The notes: generated by a model not told the origin, from the letters alone. Numbered from the stretch's first letter, positions 6,297 through 14,924 are shown. The stretch is 18,981 bases of DNA from Victivallales bacterium (GCA_017964325.1 JAGCSE010000137.1:1-18981), one strand, 5' to 3'. A program made the numbers and translations.

Positions 6297-9200
6297 TTAC
6301 TTAGACAGTTCTGCAATCGCAGCCGCCAATTTCAGGCGGTGGGACTCGTATGGGGCAGGATCTTTCGTGAATTCCGTCATCGTGCGCGTCACGTCTTGAG
6401 GAACCGTCAGAAGTGATTCGTATTCAGCGCGTTTCGCCGCAGGAAGCTGACCGCCTTTCGCCGCCAGAAGCCGTTTCAGCATGGCGAAATACTCATAGTC
6501 CTCCAAGCCGTCGCGAAGCATTTCCATGCGGATGGACGGCACGGGATCGTCCAGGACGGGGCCGTCCTGTTTTCCATCGGCGGCCGCTTCGGGCGGATAG
6601 GAGAAACGGCCATCGCCATTGCCCCACGGTGTGCGGACGCCGGCGGGCGTGTCATAGCCGGAAACCCATCCCATGGGATCCTCGTAAGGATTCTGGAGTG
6701 AGTCTGGATATGCACAAGGGCTTGTCCAGTAGTTACTTGCCCAAACAAGAATTCCGCCGACCTGATAATCCCACGTCTGCCACAACCATACGCGCATCTC
6801 CGTACCGGGATGGTCGATGAACAGCGTCGCATACGGAGCTTTCGGCCCTGTGCAGACATACCACCAGAACTGTTCACCCTCCGCCGTCCGCTGCGGTACT
6901 TGTTCCTTCTTGAGATTCGGCGTCACAGGGCACCACAAGTTCGGGCCGCCGATCAAGGCGTCCTCCACCTGTTCCGTCAGCATACGGCGGATGCCGGGCG
7001 CGTATTTCTTCAATTTGCGGAAGCCGTTCATGACGAACTCATAATCCTTCGGGTCAGGTTCGTCGAACCAATAGACGTATGCCTTGTCAAGCCATCCCTT
7101 CTCCTTCAGATGCGCCTCGATCTCCCCAAGATACTCTTTCATCAGCTTGTCATACTGCGGCGTCCCTTCCGCATAGCCCATGAACGACGGCTCGTTGCGG
7201 GAATGGAACGTACCGCTGCCCAGACCGGTGACGTTCATCTTGATGGAATTGAAATGGTATTCGTTGAACGCCTTCTCCATGGCCTTGTCCCATTGATCCC
7301 AATGGAACACCAATTTCAGTTCTTTCTCCTGAACGGGTTCAAAATCGTTGTCCATAAACACCTTGCCTGTCGTCGCATTCGTCAGTTTGAAATTGTCTAT
7401 CCATACGTCGCCAGTCCGTTCGCCGGCATCCGAATAAAGCGTCGCGAAAACCCTCACATTGAATTTGACGGCGCCTTCCGGATATGTGCTGAACGTCTCG
7501 TCGAATGTCTGCCAGGTCCCGTCGCCTTTCACATGGAAATCGTGGTTGCGGCCGCGCATCCACTGCCCGAATTCGTCGAAATGCGAGAAACAGACCGTAA
7601 AGACGTTGCCAGGGTTCGTCTTGTATTCGAGATGGAGCTTCATTTCGCCTTTTTCGATGTCGAACGTCTTGTTGTACACATACGACACGTTGGCATTTTT
7701 CTTGTTATCCTTCAGATACATCGAATGGCCGCCTTCCTTCTGAGAAACAGGTTCCATCGCCGCGCCCTGCCAGCTGTTTTCCATGCCTTCCAGTGCGCAT
7801 GACCAGTTGTCAAGCTGCGTTGGATTGTACGGACTGATGTGATGCTGCGAATACATCTTCAAATATTTCTCCCAAATCAAGCGGCGCTGCGCGGCATCCT
7901 TCGGCTTGTGGTAGCGCCACAGCGTGCCCGAATCAAGGCCGAACGCCGTCTCGCATGTCATCGTGTCGGGCAGCACAAAGCCGAAAACCTCCACCTGCAT
8001 CGGAACGGAAACCGACCAGCCGCCGTCCGCCTTCACCGTTATCGTTCCATTGTATTTTCCGGCCTTCGCGTCCTTCGGCACATTGATGCGGACCCATATC
8101 GGCTGGTTCATACCGCCTTTTACGGCGAGACCAGGCTTCAACGGCGGCAGCGCGTCCGGCCACAGCCCCAGAATGCCCGTGCTGTCCGTCTTGATTTGAA
8201 CATTATGGTAATGAACACGCAGCAAGTCGATGTTCTTCGCATCGATCTCCGCGCCGCCCGGCCCCCTTAAATCGGAAACCGCCACGGCGACATTCGTCAT
8301 GTCCGCTTCGGGCCGAATCACCAGCTGCGCCGCCTCCGATTCACCCCGCGCCGCGCTGACGGTCAATGCCGAACCTGCCTTGTCTGGAAGTCCGCGACCA
8401 ACGGGAATCTTCCAGCCTGACGACGTCCACCAAATCGCCGCACGGGAATCAGGCGTGCCAAGCAGTTCGCCGTAATCGGTATTGTAGAAATCTGAAACAA
8501 ACAAGTCGTTTGCGATCTTGTAGGATGAATCCCCTCCGAGCTCCACCGTCAACCGCCAATTGCCCGTCCCCTTCATTTCGTATGGAATTTCCAACGTGCG
8601 TTTTTCGCCGTCGCGGAGCATCTGGTCCCCCGCTTCGAAGCGCCGACCGTCACCGTCCGGCCGGCCGACCGTCACTACAGGCTTCAACGTCACCATACGC
8701 GGGCTGGTGTTCTCGACGGCGACTTTCACGACATTCTGCCCGCCAGGCAGTCCGTCGCCAATCCCCAACACGCGGACATTCAAGCCTTTGTCTTCTGAAA
8801 GGATTTCAATGTACCGTGTCCCGCCGACGATTTCCGTCGGCGTTCCTGTTACGGATGCAAAATAGCGATAGGCATTCACCTGGAAGGAGCCCGGATCCGA
8901 ATCTTTCGAACCAACCTTCTGCTTGGACTCCGCCTTCAGGCGGATGTAGATTTCATCCGCAGGATACAGCGACGACGGCAGTTCCACCTTCAGGCTTCCC
9001 ATCTCCTCCTTGCTTCCGACAACAACCCACTCCTTGCCGTCACGGCTCGCCTCGACGGTCAATTTGCCGCCGACATAGTAATTGACAGTAATATCAACTT
9101 TTCCTGACAATTGCTTCCGCCCCGCGACATGATGACGGTACGTCACCTGCGAGCCTTTTCCGAATACCCAACGATTGGTATTGAACGTGGCGGTCGTCGA

Positions 9201-9794
9201 TACAAGCGAACGGCTGTGGTTGCGACCGTCGCCGCCGAACGCAGAATCGAAACGATATTCGTTCACCAGAATTTTTTCATCGACGCCGAGCTGCATCCCC
9301 TGCTCTTCATAGTAAATTGGAATGACGGGCTTCACTTCAACGTCGTCGAACTCAAACCGCCCCGTCCCGTGCCAATGGCCCAGGCGGATTCTGCTCGGCT
9401 CGCCCTGCGCGTTTTCCGGCACGACGAACACGTGGCCATACGTCGTCCAATAATCCTTCGGCGTACCCATATCGACATTGCAGAAGACAGGTCCCGTAAT
9501 CGCCGTGCCGCTTGCGCTGCCGACCGTCCGCGCCTTGAAGCGGACCAGATACGTCCTGCCCGCCACAAGATCAAGCGGCTGCGACAGCCAGTAGTTCGAG
9601 TCTTCCCCGCTCCCGATGACATACGCGGCGCGGCGCCCCGTGCAGCCGCCGTTCTCCGTCACTCCGCCCGGACGGGCGGACAGCGACCACCCGTCCGCCA
9701 AATCTTTGTTGCCCTGCTCGAAGGAAGAATTCGGCACAACCTGTCCGTACGCGGCAAGTCCCAACACCATGAAAATCGATAGAACACGTTTCAT
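6297..9794 (-). CDS. Secreted multidomain GH123-type (DUF4091) glycoside hydrolase
   Basis: 1165 residues. An open frame extends to a TTG at 9803, but AGGAG abuts that TTG directly and stands 9 nt before the ATG at 9794, so 9794 is the start. Residues 1-17 form a signal peptide. Then follow a carbohydrate-binding-like sandwich (about 20-157, VPNSSFEQG to FEFDDVEV), a second sandwich (about 160-315), linker beta domains (to about 435), the N-terminal sandwich of GH123 (about 445-605), and the barrel from about 612, interrupted at about 662-815 by another sandwich. YWFDEPD carries the Asp-Glu pair (D911, E912) that GH123 beta-N-acetylgalactosaminidases use for substrate-assisted catalysis. MLRDGLEDYEYF near the end is the usual DUF4091 tail motif. 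Known GH123 members cleave beta-GalNAc; DUF4091 proteins are broader, so substrate is inferred. Confidence 0.85.
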   Translation of the reverse strand: MKRVLSIFMVLGLAAYGQVVPNSSFEQGNKDLADGWSLSARPGGVTENGGCTGRRAAYVIGSGEDSNYWLSQPLDLVAGRTYLVRFKARTVGSASGTAITGPVFCNVDMGTPKDYWTTYGHVFVVPENAQGEPSRIRLGHWHGTGRFEFDDVEVKPVIPIYYEEQGMQLGVDEKILVNEYRFDSAFGGDGRNHSRSLVSTTATFNTNRWVFGKGSQVTYRHHVAGRKQLSGKVDITVNYYVGGKLTVEASRDGKEWVVVGSKEEMGSLKVELPSSLYPADEIYIRLKAESKQKVGSKDSDPGSFQVNAYRYFASVTGTPTEIVGGTRYIEILSEDKGLNVRVLGIGDGLPGGQNVVKVAVENTSPRMVTLKPVVTVGRPDGDGRRFEAGDQMLRDGEKRTLEIPYEMKGTGNWRLTVELGGDSSYKIANDLFVSDFYNTDYGELLGTPDSRAAIWWTSSGWKIPVGRGLPDKAGSALTVSAARGESEAAQLVIRPEADMTNVAVAVSDLRGPGGAEIDAKNIDLLRVHYHNVQIKTDSTGILGLWPDALPPLKPGLAVKGGMNQPIWVRINVPKDAKAGKYNGTITVKADGGWSVSVPMQVEVFGFVLPDTMTCETAFGLDSGTLWRYHKPKDAAQRRLIWEKYLKMYSQHHISPYNPTQLDNWSCALEGMENSWQGAAMEPVSQKEGGHSMYLKDNKKNANVSYVYNKTFDIEKGEMKLHLEYKTNPGNVFTVCFSHFDEFGQWMRGRNHDFHVKGDGTWQTFDETFSTYPEGAVKFNVRVFATLYSDAGERTGDVWIDNFKLTNATTGKVFMDNDFEPVQEKELKLVFHWDQWDKAMEKAFNEYHFNSIKMNVTGLGSGTFHSRNEPSFMGYAEGTPQYDKLMKEYLGEIEAHLKEKGWLDKAYVYWFDEPDPKDYEFVMNGFRKLKKYAPGIRRMLTEQVEDALIGGPNLWCPVTPNLKKEQVPQRTAEGEQFWWYVCTGPKAPYATLFIDHPGTEMRVWLWQTWDYQVGGILVWASNYWTSPCAYPDSLQNPYEDPMGWVSGYDTPAGVRTPWGNGDGRFSYPPEAAADGKQDGPVLDDPVPSIRMEMLRDGLEDYEYFAMLKRLLAAKGGQLPAAKRAEYESLLTVPQDVTRTMTEFTKDPAPYESHRLKLAAAIAELSK

Positions 9795-9849
9795 TTTTGG
9801 CAACTCCTATTTTGTCTGCGCTGTGATTGTTTTTCATGCACGTTCATAT

Positions 9850-9877
9850 ATGATAATACATTTCAGCATATTTTCAA
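9850..9877 (-). promoter_or_regulatory. Promoter candidate for the GH123-GH5 operon
   Basis: On the minus strand TTGAAA (9872-9877) and TATCAT (9850-9855) are 16 bp apart, about 55 bp upstream of the ATG at 9794. Several other TTGACA-like words occur further upstream in this AT-rich divergent region, so the choice is provisional. Confidence 0.4.
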
Positions 9878-10052
9878 CAAAAAAATCCATAATCCCTGAG
9901 AAATCAATTTTTCTGCATTTTTTTGTCAAATTTTTTCATTTTTTGCCTTGCAAAAAAATAAAAAGTCAATACCTTATTGAAGAAACCAACTACCGAGGGC
10001 TTTCTATGCCTTCAACCCCAGTCTCATTGTATTCATTTCCACCGAAAAATCC

Positions 10053-11420
10053 GTGAAACGCCTTGTCTGTTACATATTGGTTCTGACGGCCATTTCCCTT
10101 TGCCAAGCGCAGGAAAAGCCCTTGAGCAACCGCGTGACGCCGACCGTCCAAGCCGTCGCGAACGCCCTCCCATGGGTCGTCAACATCGGAACGGAGGCGT
10201 TGGTAAAAGTCAATGACGGATACGACGATTTCTTTACGGACTTCTATTTTTTCAAGCTTCGCAGGATGAAGCAGAAAGTCGTCAAGGAATACAACCCGCT
10301 GGGCAGTGGAATCATCATCGACTCCCGCGGCTTCGTCCTGACCAACCTGCACGTCGTCAAACGCGCCCATAACATCGAAATCCGCCTGTGGAACGGCATG
10401 TCCTACAAAGGCGAACTCATCGGATTCGATGCGCCCAACGACCTCTGCCTCATCCGCATGGTCGGCGGCGAAATGCCAAAGGACCTCAAGACGGCGCCGT
10501 TTGCCAAACCGGACGACGTACTGCTCGGCGAAAGCGTCATCACCATTGGCAATCCGTTCGGGCTGGAGCACTCCGTCTCCCAGGGCGTCCTCTCCGCCAT
10601 CAACCGCAGCTATGAAGACGACTCGTATCCGTTCAATGACATCCTCCAGACGGACGCCGCCATCAACCCAGGCAACTCCGGCGGACCGCTCATCAATCTC
10701 GACGGCGAACTCATCGGCATCAACCAAGCCATCCGCAAGAACGCCTCCGGCATCGGCTTCGCGATTCCCATCAAACGCATCGAGCAGTTCCTCTCACACT
10801 GGCTCCTCCCATGCAGATTCTCAAACGCTTACCTCGGAATCTCACCTACAACACAACTCGAAACAGGAAAACACGGCATCATCCTCACAGACATCATTCC
10901 CGACAGCCCCGCGGCCCGCGCAGGCCTCAAGGCCGGAGACGAAATCACGAGCGTCAACGGCCATGCCACGCCGAGGCTCATCGATTTCGGCCGCGCCGTC
11001 TGTCTCACCCAAAACAACGAAAAGGTCATCATCACACTCGCAGACAACAGAAAACTCAAACTCACGGCGGAGCGAATGCCCCCACAACTTCTCATTCAAA
11101 CAAGACTTGGAATCCAAGTCCAGGAACTCACTCCCGCACTATGCGATGCACTGGATTTGAGGCAGGACCTCAAAGGCCTGGTCATCAATGAAATGACACA
11201 GGAAATCCCGTTTGCATCCCACAATGAAAGCTGGCGCGATGTCGTCAAAAGAGGCGACATCATAATGAAAGTGAACAACAAAGAATTGAAATCACAGCAA
11301 GATTTGGTCACTTGGCTGAACAACAGCCGCAGTGGCCAGTCGCTTGACTTACTCATCCTTTGTTTCGAGCATCAGCGGCAAAGCCTAATTGCGCTCGAAG
11401 TCAGCACGTGCCTTTATTAA
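10053..11420 (+). CDS. HtrA/Deg-type periplasmic serine protease with two PDZ domains
   Basis: 455 residues. A signal peptide (1-19, ending SLCQAQ) directs it to the envelope. The trypsin-like domain (about 30-250) has the full triad: H100 in LTNLHVV, D130 in APNDLCLIR and S209 in NPGNSGGPL. PDZ1 (about 255-345) has LGISP and GLKAGDEITSVNG; PDZ2 (about 350-450) has RGDIIMKVNN. The length and two-PDZ layout match DegP/DegQ. Such proteases degrade misfolded envelope proteins. The start is the GTG at 10053; no Shine-Dalgarno site precedes it and no ATG exists in frame upstream before the stop at 9978-9980, though the signal peptide begins well there. The FtsB-like gene follows 99 bp later. No strong plus-strand promoter was recognised in the upstream AT-rich region. 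Confidence 0.9.
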   Translation: MKRLVCYILVLTAISLCQAQEKPLSNRVTPTVQAVANALPWVVNIGTEALVKVNDGYDDFFTDFYFFKLRRMKQKVVKEYNPLGSGIIIDSRGFVLTNLHVVKRAHNIEIRLWNGMSYKGELIGFDAPNDLCLIRMVGGEMPKDLKTAPFAKPDDVLLGESVITIGNPFGLEHSVSQGVLSAINRSYEDDSYPFNDILQTDAAINPGNSGGPLINLDGELIGINQAIRKNASGIGFAIPIKRIEQFLSHWLLPCRFSNAYLGISPTTQLETGKHGIILTDIIPDSPAARAGLKAGDEITSVNGHATPRLIDFGRAVCLTQNNEKVIITLADNRKLKLTAERMPPQLLIQTRLGIQVQELTPALCDALDLRQDLKGLVINEMTQEIPFASHNESWRDVVKRGDIIMKVNNKELKSQQDLVTWLNNSRSGQSLDLLILCFEHQRQSLIALEVSTCLY

Positions 11421-11519
11421 TAATAATGAATATGCGCATTCCATGCGCCATTGTCCATTTATCCTCCCCGCGAGGGGAAACGGGAGTCAAGAGTAAAAAC
11501 ACAAAAAAAAGGAGAAGCC

Positions 11520-11819
11520 ATGTCTGCAAAAGATGTCTGTCTGGTCATTGTCATTATGTTCATCGCCATTGTGGGATTCATCATTTTGGCTCCTGAATTC
11601 AAGAAAAACGCCGAACTCAATGCGGCTGTCGATCAAAAGAAGGAGGAGCTCAGCAAGCTGAACGCGGATATCAACCACAAACGCAATCTCATCGCCAAAC
11701 TCGACGCAGCCCACGCACCGACTATCATCCGCGTCCTCCGCGAATACAATGACATCTGCAAGAAGGGCGACTACATCATCCATTTCAAAACCGATGAATC
11801 CACAACCAAGGCGCACTGA
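11520..11819 (+). CDS. Small membrane coiled-coil protein, FtsB/DivIC-like
   Basis: 99 residues. The ATG at 11520 is chosen because AAAGGAG stands 5-6 nt upstream; a longer frame from 11451 would add 23 unlikely residues. The layout is that of the septum formation initiator family: a short cytoplasmic N-terminus, one membrane helix (about 6-24), a coiled coil (28-63, ELNAAVDQKKEELSKLNADI) and a terminal segment RVLREYNDICKKGDYIIHFK (71-90) that resembles the ERVAREKL...KPGEIVYRF end of FtsB/DivIC. Those proteins bridge FtsL and FtsQ/DivIB in the divisome. No other division gene is adjacent, and resemblance in such a short coiled-coil protein can mislead. It is probably cotranscribed with the protease upstream and is followed by a terminator. 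Confidence 0.75.
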   Translation: MSAKDVCLVIVIMFIAIVGFIILAPEFKKNAELNAAVDQKKEELSKLNADINHKRNLIAKLDAAHAPTIIRVLREYNDICKKGDYIIHFKTDESTTKAH

Positions 11820-11857
11820 CGCGACTGCGCCACGTCCCTTCTGTTCATTTCTAACTT

Positions 11858-11897
11858 AAAGCAAGTCGCGCAGTCCGCGCAACTTGCTTTTCTTTTT
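11858..11897 (+). terminator. Rho-independent terminator after the FtsB-like gene
   Basis: A 9-bp stem (AAAGCAAGT at 11858-11866 with ACTTGCTTT at 11882-11890), with a GC-rich inner helix (GCGC repeated), is followed by TCTTTTT. It ends 31 bp before the start codon of the EEP-type gene. Confidence 0.75.
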
Positions 11898-11928
11898 CTA
11901 CAACGGACAACAAATTGGAGAACCATAC

Positions 11929-13611
11929 ATGAAACGCATCCTCCTTGTACTCCTTCTCATGACTTTCGCCTGTGTCCACGCGCAGCAACCTCCTGCGGAC
12001 GAACCGACCAGAATTCTCGCCTACAATGTTGAAATCGGCTTCAACAATGCTTCCAAACTTTTGGAAACGGCCGAATGGATTCGCTCATACGATCCAGAAG
12101 TCATTTTATTTCAAGAGATTGCACGACAGGACAGCAAAGGCTTCGCCGAAATGGCACGGCTCTGGGGGCATTCCTACGCGGCTGTCGCCAAACCGTTTAC
12201 GGACTATTCCATCGCCTTGACCTCCAAGCATCCTTTCGAGATGATTGAAACGCGCACCGTCGATTTGCACCACGGATATGTCATCGCCAAAATCCACGGC
12301 GTCTATTTCATGTCCATCCACACATCCCCCTTCGACTTCAAACGCCGCATCCATGAGACAGCCATCTATGCACGCCGCATCAAACCGCTTCTCGACGCGG
12401 GCGAGAAGCTCATCATGATGGGCGATTTCAACAACTACTCCCCTCTGGACAAGGAACGGTTCGATGATCGTCTAGAAAAAATGGATCCAGTCAAACGCGA
12501 GGCCTATGTCAAAGGCCGTGGAAAGAACATGAACAACGGCAAATACGACTATGTATCGACCCAGCAGCTACTTGACGTAGGCCTCATAGATGTCGGATAT
12601 ACATGGATGAAAGAGCACAACATCAGATACTCGAGCCGTATCGATCTTGCCCTGCTGTCGCCGAACTTGAAGGATGATGTCGTCGAATCATACGTCGAAT
12701 TCCCCAAATGGAAATACTTCCGCGAGTTTTCGGACCACTGGCCCAATATCCTGAAGCTAAAAAACTTGAACTTTCCGAAAGCTCCCGCCCCGCTTCCGTT
12801 GCCGCCCGAACCCGAACTGGAAGTCGTTCCGGAAGCCGTCAATCTCGTCGTCAACGGATCTTTCGACAACGGTCTCGAAGGCTGGAAAAAGGAAATCCGG
12901 ACGGCGGACCTCGGCTCCGTGGAAGTCGTTGACGGCGCCGCCAAAATCACCCGCCTGCCAAAATCAACCTTCGGCCGAATCTATCAAGACATGGCTGTCG
13001 AGCCCGGAAAATACTACACGCTCACCTTCCGCCGTTTCATGGACAAAGGCGCCTTGACAAAGGCGCTCGTCACTTTCCGCGGGCCAGACGACAAATGGCG
13101 TGAATCAACGCGCTTCACATACGAATTTCCTTGGCGTCCAGGTGTTTGGCAACAAGGAAAATACACCTTCAAGACATCAGATGACGTCAATTACCTGCGG
13201 TTGGACTTCCGCCTCGACCGCAATGACTTCCGCCTTGAATCCGAAATTTCCTATATGCTGGACGATGTTGTCCTCCGTCTCGCGACCGAAAAGGAAATCG
13301 CCGATGTGACGATGCCGCCGCCTGAACAACGCCCCGCCTTCCAGCCGACGGTCGATTGGCGCGACGCAGACGACCTCGTCATCCGCGACATGGAGATCGC
13401 CCCCAACACCAACATGACGCTTTCCCTGACCGTACCGCCACTTGACAATCCTGCGTCCGTCAAGGTGTTCTTTATGGATAAAAATGGGAATCGGATTCCC
13501 AACAGCTTGATTACATTTAACTTGCAACCGAACAAAGAGGCGCAGTCCATCAACGAGCCTATCCTAACATCACTAGCCGCGACACGGCTTCGCGCACAAC
13601 TTGTAAAATAA
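11929..13611 (+). CDS. Secreted EEP-fold phosphatase/nuclease with carbohydrate-binding-like module
   Basis: 560 residues from the ATG at 11929, which has GGAG 8 nt upstream; the open frame reaches back to 11884 but into the terminator. Residues 1-18 are a signal peptide. The endonuclease/exonuclease/phosphatase domain (about 26-278) has its metal and catalytic residues: N33 (YNVE), E63 (LFQE), D166/N168 (MGDFN), D239 (SRID) and D269/H270 (SDHWP). A proline-rich linker (283-302) leads to a CBM4_9-like sandwich (about 305-455, VVNGSFDNGLEGW to YMLDDVVLRL) and a C-terminal beta domain (about 465-560) with no recognised family. EEP enzymes cleave phosphodiesters or phosphomonoesters in nucleic acids, inositol phosphates or sphingomyelin; which one cannot be read. 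The CBM suggests a substrate attached to glycan. Confidence 0.85.
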   Translation: MKRILLVLLLMTFACVHAQQPPADEPTRILAYNVEIGFNNASKLLETAEWIRSYDPEVILFQEIARQDSKGFAEMARLWGHSYAAVAKPFTDYSIALTSKHPFEMIETRTVDLHHGYVIAKIHGVYFMSIHTSPFDFKRRIHETAIYARRIKPLLDAGEKLIMMGDFNNYSPLDKERFDDRLEKMDPVKREAYVKGRGKNMNNGKYDYVSTQQLLDVGLIDVGYTWMKEHNIRYSSRIDLALLSPNLKDDVVESYVEFPKWKYFREFSDHWPNILKLKNLNFPKAPAPLPLPPEPELEVVPEAVNLVVNGSFDNGLEGWKKEIRTADLGSVEVVDGAAKITRLPKSTFGRIYQDMAVEPGKYYTLTFRRFMDKGALTKALVTFRGPDDKWRESTRFTYEFPWRPGVWQQGKYTFKTSDDVNYLRLDFRLDRNDFRLESEISYMLDDVVLRLATEKEIADVTMPPPEQRPAFQPTVDWRDADDLVIRDMEIAPNTNMTLSLTVPPLDNPASVKVFFMDKNGNRIPNSLITFNLQPNKEAQSINEPILTSLAATRLRAQLVK

Positions 13612-13649
13612 TGCCAACGATTTGATTTGCCTTGATGGCGACATTTTGA

Positions 13650-13685
13650 GCCATCCTCCTGCCAAGGGGATGGCCCTATGTTTTT
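13650..13685 (+). terminator. Terminator-like hairpin between convergent genes
   Basis: GCCATCCTC (13650-13658) pairs with GGGGATGGC (13666-13674), with one G-U pair and a 7-nt loop; TTTTT follows at 13681-13685 after a 6-nt gap. A competing GATGGC at 13634-13639 can pair with the same left arm. The distance to the U-tract makes it weaker than a textbook terminator. Confidence 0.45.
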
Positions 13686-14844
13686 ATGGAATGATGGAAG
13701 CAGTATCTTTGAAATTCAAGAAACGGACACCATCGATTTCTGGCGTCATATCCCCTGAATAAATCACGTAACCCGATGTGAATTTCGGCGATAATTTGCG
13801 CAATTTAAGTATATTATCACAAAATTTTTTATTCCAGGTACTTCCACCTTTTATTTCCACGGGAATCAATCTGTCATGGTGTTGACGGACGATTAAGTCA
13901 GCTTCCAAGCCCTGTGAATCACGCAGAAAATAAAGCTCCGGCATTTCGCCGATATTCATACGATGTTTCAACGCCTCCACAATCACCATGTTCTCAAACA
14001 ATCCACCAAACAAAGGATCACGCCAAACCTGCTCAGGCGAAGAAATTCCCAGAAGCCACGTAACTAAGCCGACTTCCGTGAAATAAAGCTTCTGGCTTTT
14101 GACCAGCCGCTTACCAAAATTTTCATAGTAGCAGGGCAGACGGAAAACGATGAAACTAGCTTCCAACACAGACAGCCATTGGGCAATCGTGGATCCTGAA
14201 ACACCAACATCATTTCCCAAAGAGGAATAATTAATTAATTGCCCGACACGTCCAGCCAACAGCTTGACAAATGTCTCAAAAGAGTGCAACTCCTTGATGT
14301 TCAACAATAGACGCAAGTCTTTCTCCACGTATGTCGAAAAATAGTCTCGATAGAGGTTTTTTGCGTCCAGAGCCGTATTATAGAGACGTGGCATGAAGCC
14401 TTGGTAAATTGCCTGGTCGCGTTCCAAATTCACTCCAGCCATCGTCAATTCCTCAAAGGATAAGGGAAGCAGTTGTAAGATCCCCGTCCTCCCTGCTAAC
14501 GATTGTGCAACACTTTGCCCCAAAAGCGGTTGATGGCTTCCTGTCAAGATATACTGCCCTGAACGCTGATTGTCATCCACAAGTGTTTGAATATAACTCA
14601 AAAGCTCTGGAACTCGTTGGATTTCATTTATAATCACAGGTGATGGAAAATTCTTCAGAAAGCCAACGGGATCTTGACGAGCAAATTCACGAACATCAAT
14701 ATTTTCAAGGCTGACATATTGATGTGACGGAAAAACCATCCGCGCCAATGTTGTCTTTCCAGACTGTCGCGGACCGGTAATCGTCACCACTGGATACATC
14801 TGGGCCAGTGACCGAAGTTGTTTTTCTATTTTTCGTTGAATCAT
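13684..14844 (-). CDS. AAA_14/DUF4143 family ATPase
   Basis: 386 residues, cytoplasmic. The N-terminal ATPase domain has Walker A GPRQSGKTT (24-32), a Walker B-like VIINEIQRVPELL (70-82) where the usual aspartate is N73 with E74 kept, and ILTGSHQ (98-104) as sensor. A winged-helix-like middle and the DUF4143 C-terminal domain follow, ending with the restriction-nuclease-like EADLIV and PVEIKGGS motifs. Length and order match the family. The family is common in bacteria as single genes, and its role is not settled; toxin-antitoxin-like and defence roles have been suggested. The start has AGGATAG upstream. The gene is AT-richer than its neighbours and stands alone with its own promoter and terminators, which suits a mobile single-gene cassette. 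Confidence 0.9.
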   Translation of the reverse strand: MIQRKIEKQLRSLAQMYPVVTITGPRQSGKTTLARMVFPSHQYVSLENIDVREFARQDPVGFLKNFPSPVIINEIQRVPELLSYIQTLVDDNQRSGQYILTGSHQPLLGQSVAQSLAGRTGILQLLPLSFEELTMAGVNLERDQAIYQGFMPRLYNTALDAKNLYRDYFSTYVEKDLRLLLNIKELHSFETFVKLLAGRVGQLINYSSLGNDVGVSGSTIAQWLSVLEASFIVFRLPCYYENFGKRLVKSQKLYFTEVGLVTWLLGISSPEQVWRDPLFGGLFENMVIVEALKHRMNIGEMPELYFLRDSQGLEADLIVRQHHDRLIPVEIKGGSTWNKKFCDNILKLRKLSPKFTSGYVIYSGDMTPEIDGVRFLNFKDTASIIP

Positions 14845-14873
14845 GATGGTTTTCTATCCTATTGCGATAAAGT

Positions 14874-14901
14874 ATTATACATCATAATCCAACAAATACA
14901 A
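14874..14901 (-). promoter_or_regulatory. Promoter of the DUF4143 ATPase gene
   Basis: On the minus strand TTGTAT (14896-14901) and TATAAT (14874-14879) are 16 bp apart, about 30 bp upstream of the start codon. The -10 box is a perfect consensus. Confidence 0.55.
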
Positions 14902-14924
14902 AATTCAACTTTTAATTTGTTGGA
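14888..14924. repeat. 10-bp inverted repeat over the ATPase promoter
   Basis: TCCAACAAAT (14888-14897) and ATTTGTTGGA (14915-14924) are perfect inverted copies with a 17-bp spacer. The left arm falls inside the promoter spacer and touches the -35 box, so it is a good operator candidate. Confidence 0.5.

Noticed and set aside
6810..9782. Several 220-330-codon plus-strand frames opposite the GH123-type gene
   Set aside because: They are antisense shadows favoured by the GC-rich third positions of the real gene; none has a domain or start signal.
9795..9803. TTG start adding three residues to the GH123-type protein
   Set aside because: The AGGAG site touches this TTG, leaving no spacing, but is ideally placed for the ATG at 9794.
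9990..10727. 245-codon minus-strand frame opposite the HtrA gene
   Set aside because: It is antisense to the intact protease triad and overlaps the divergent promoter region; no motif.
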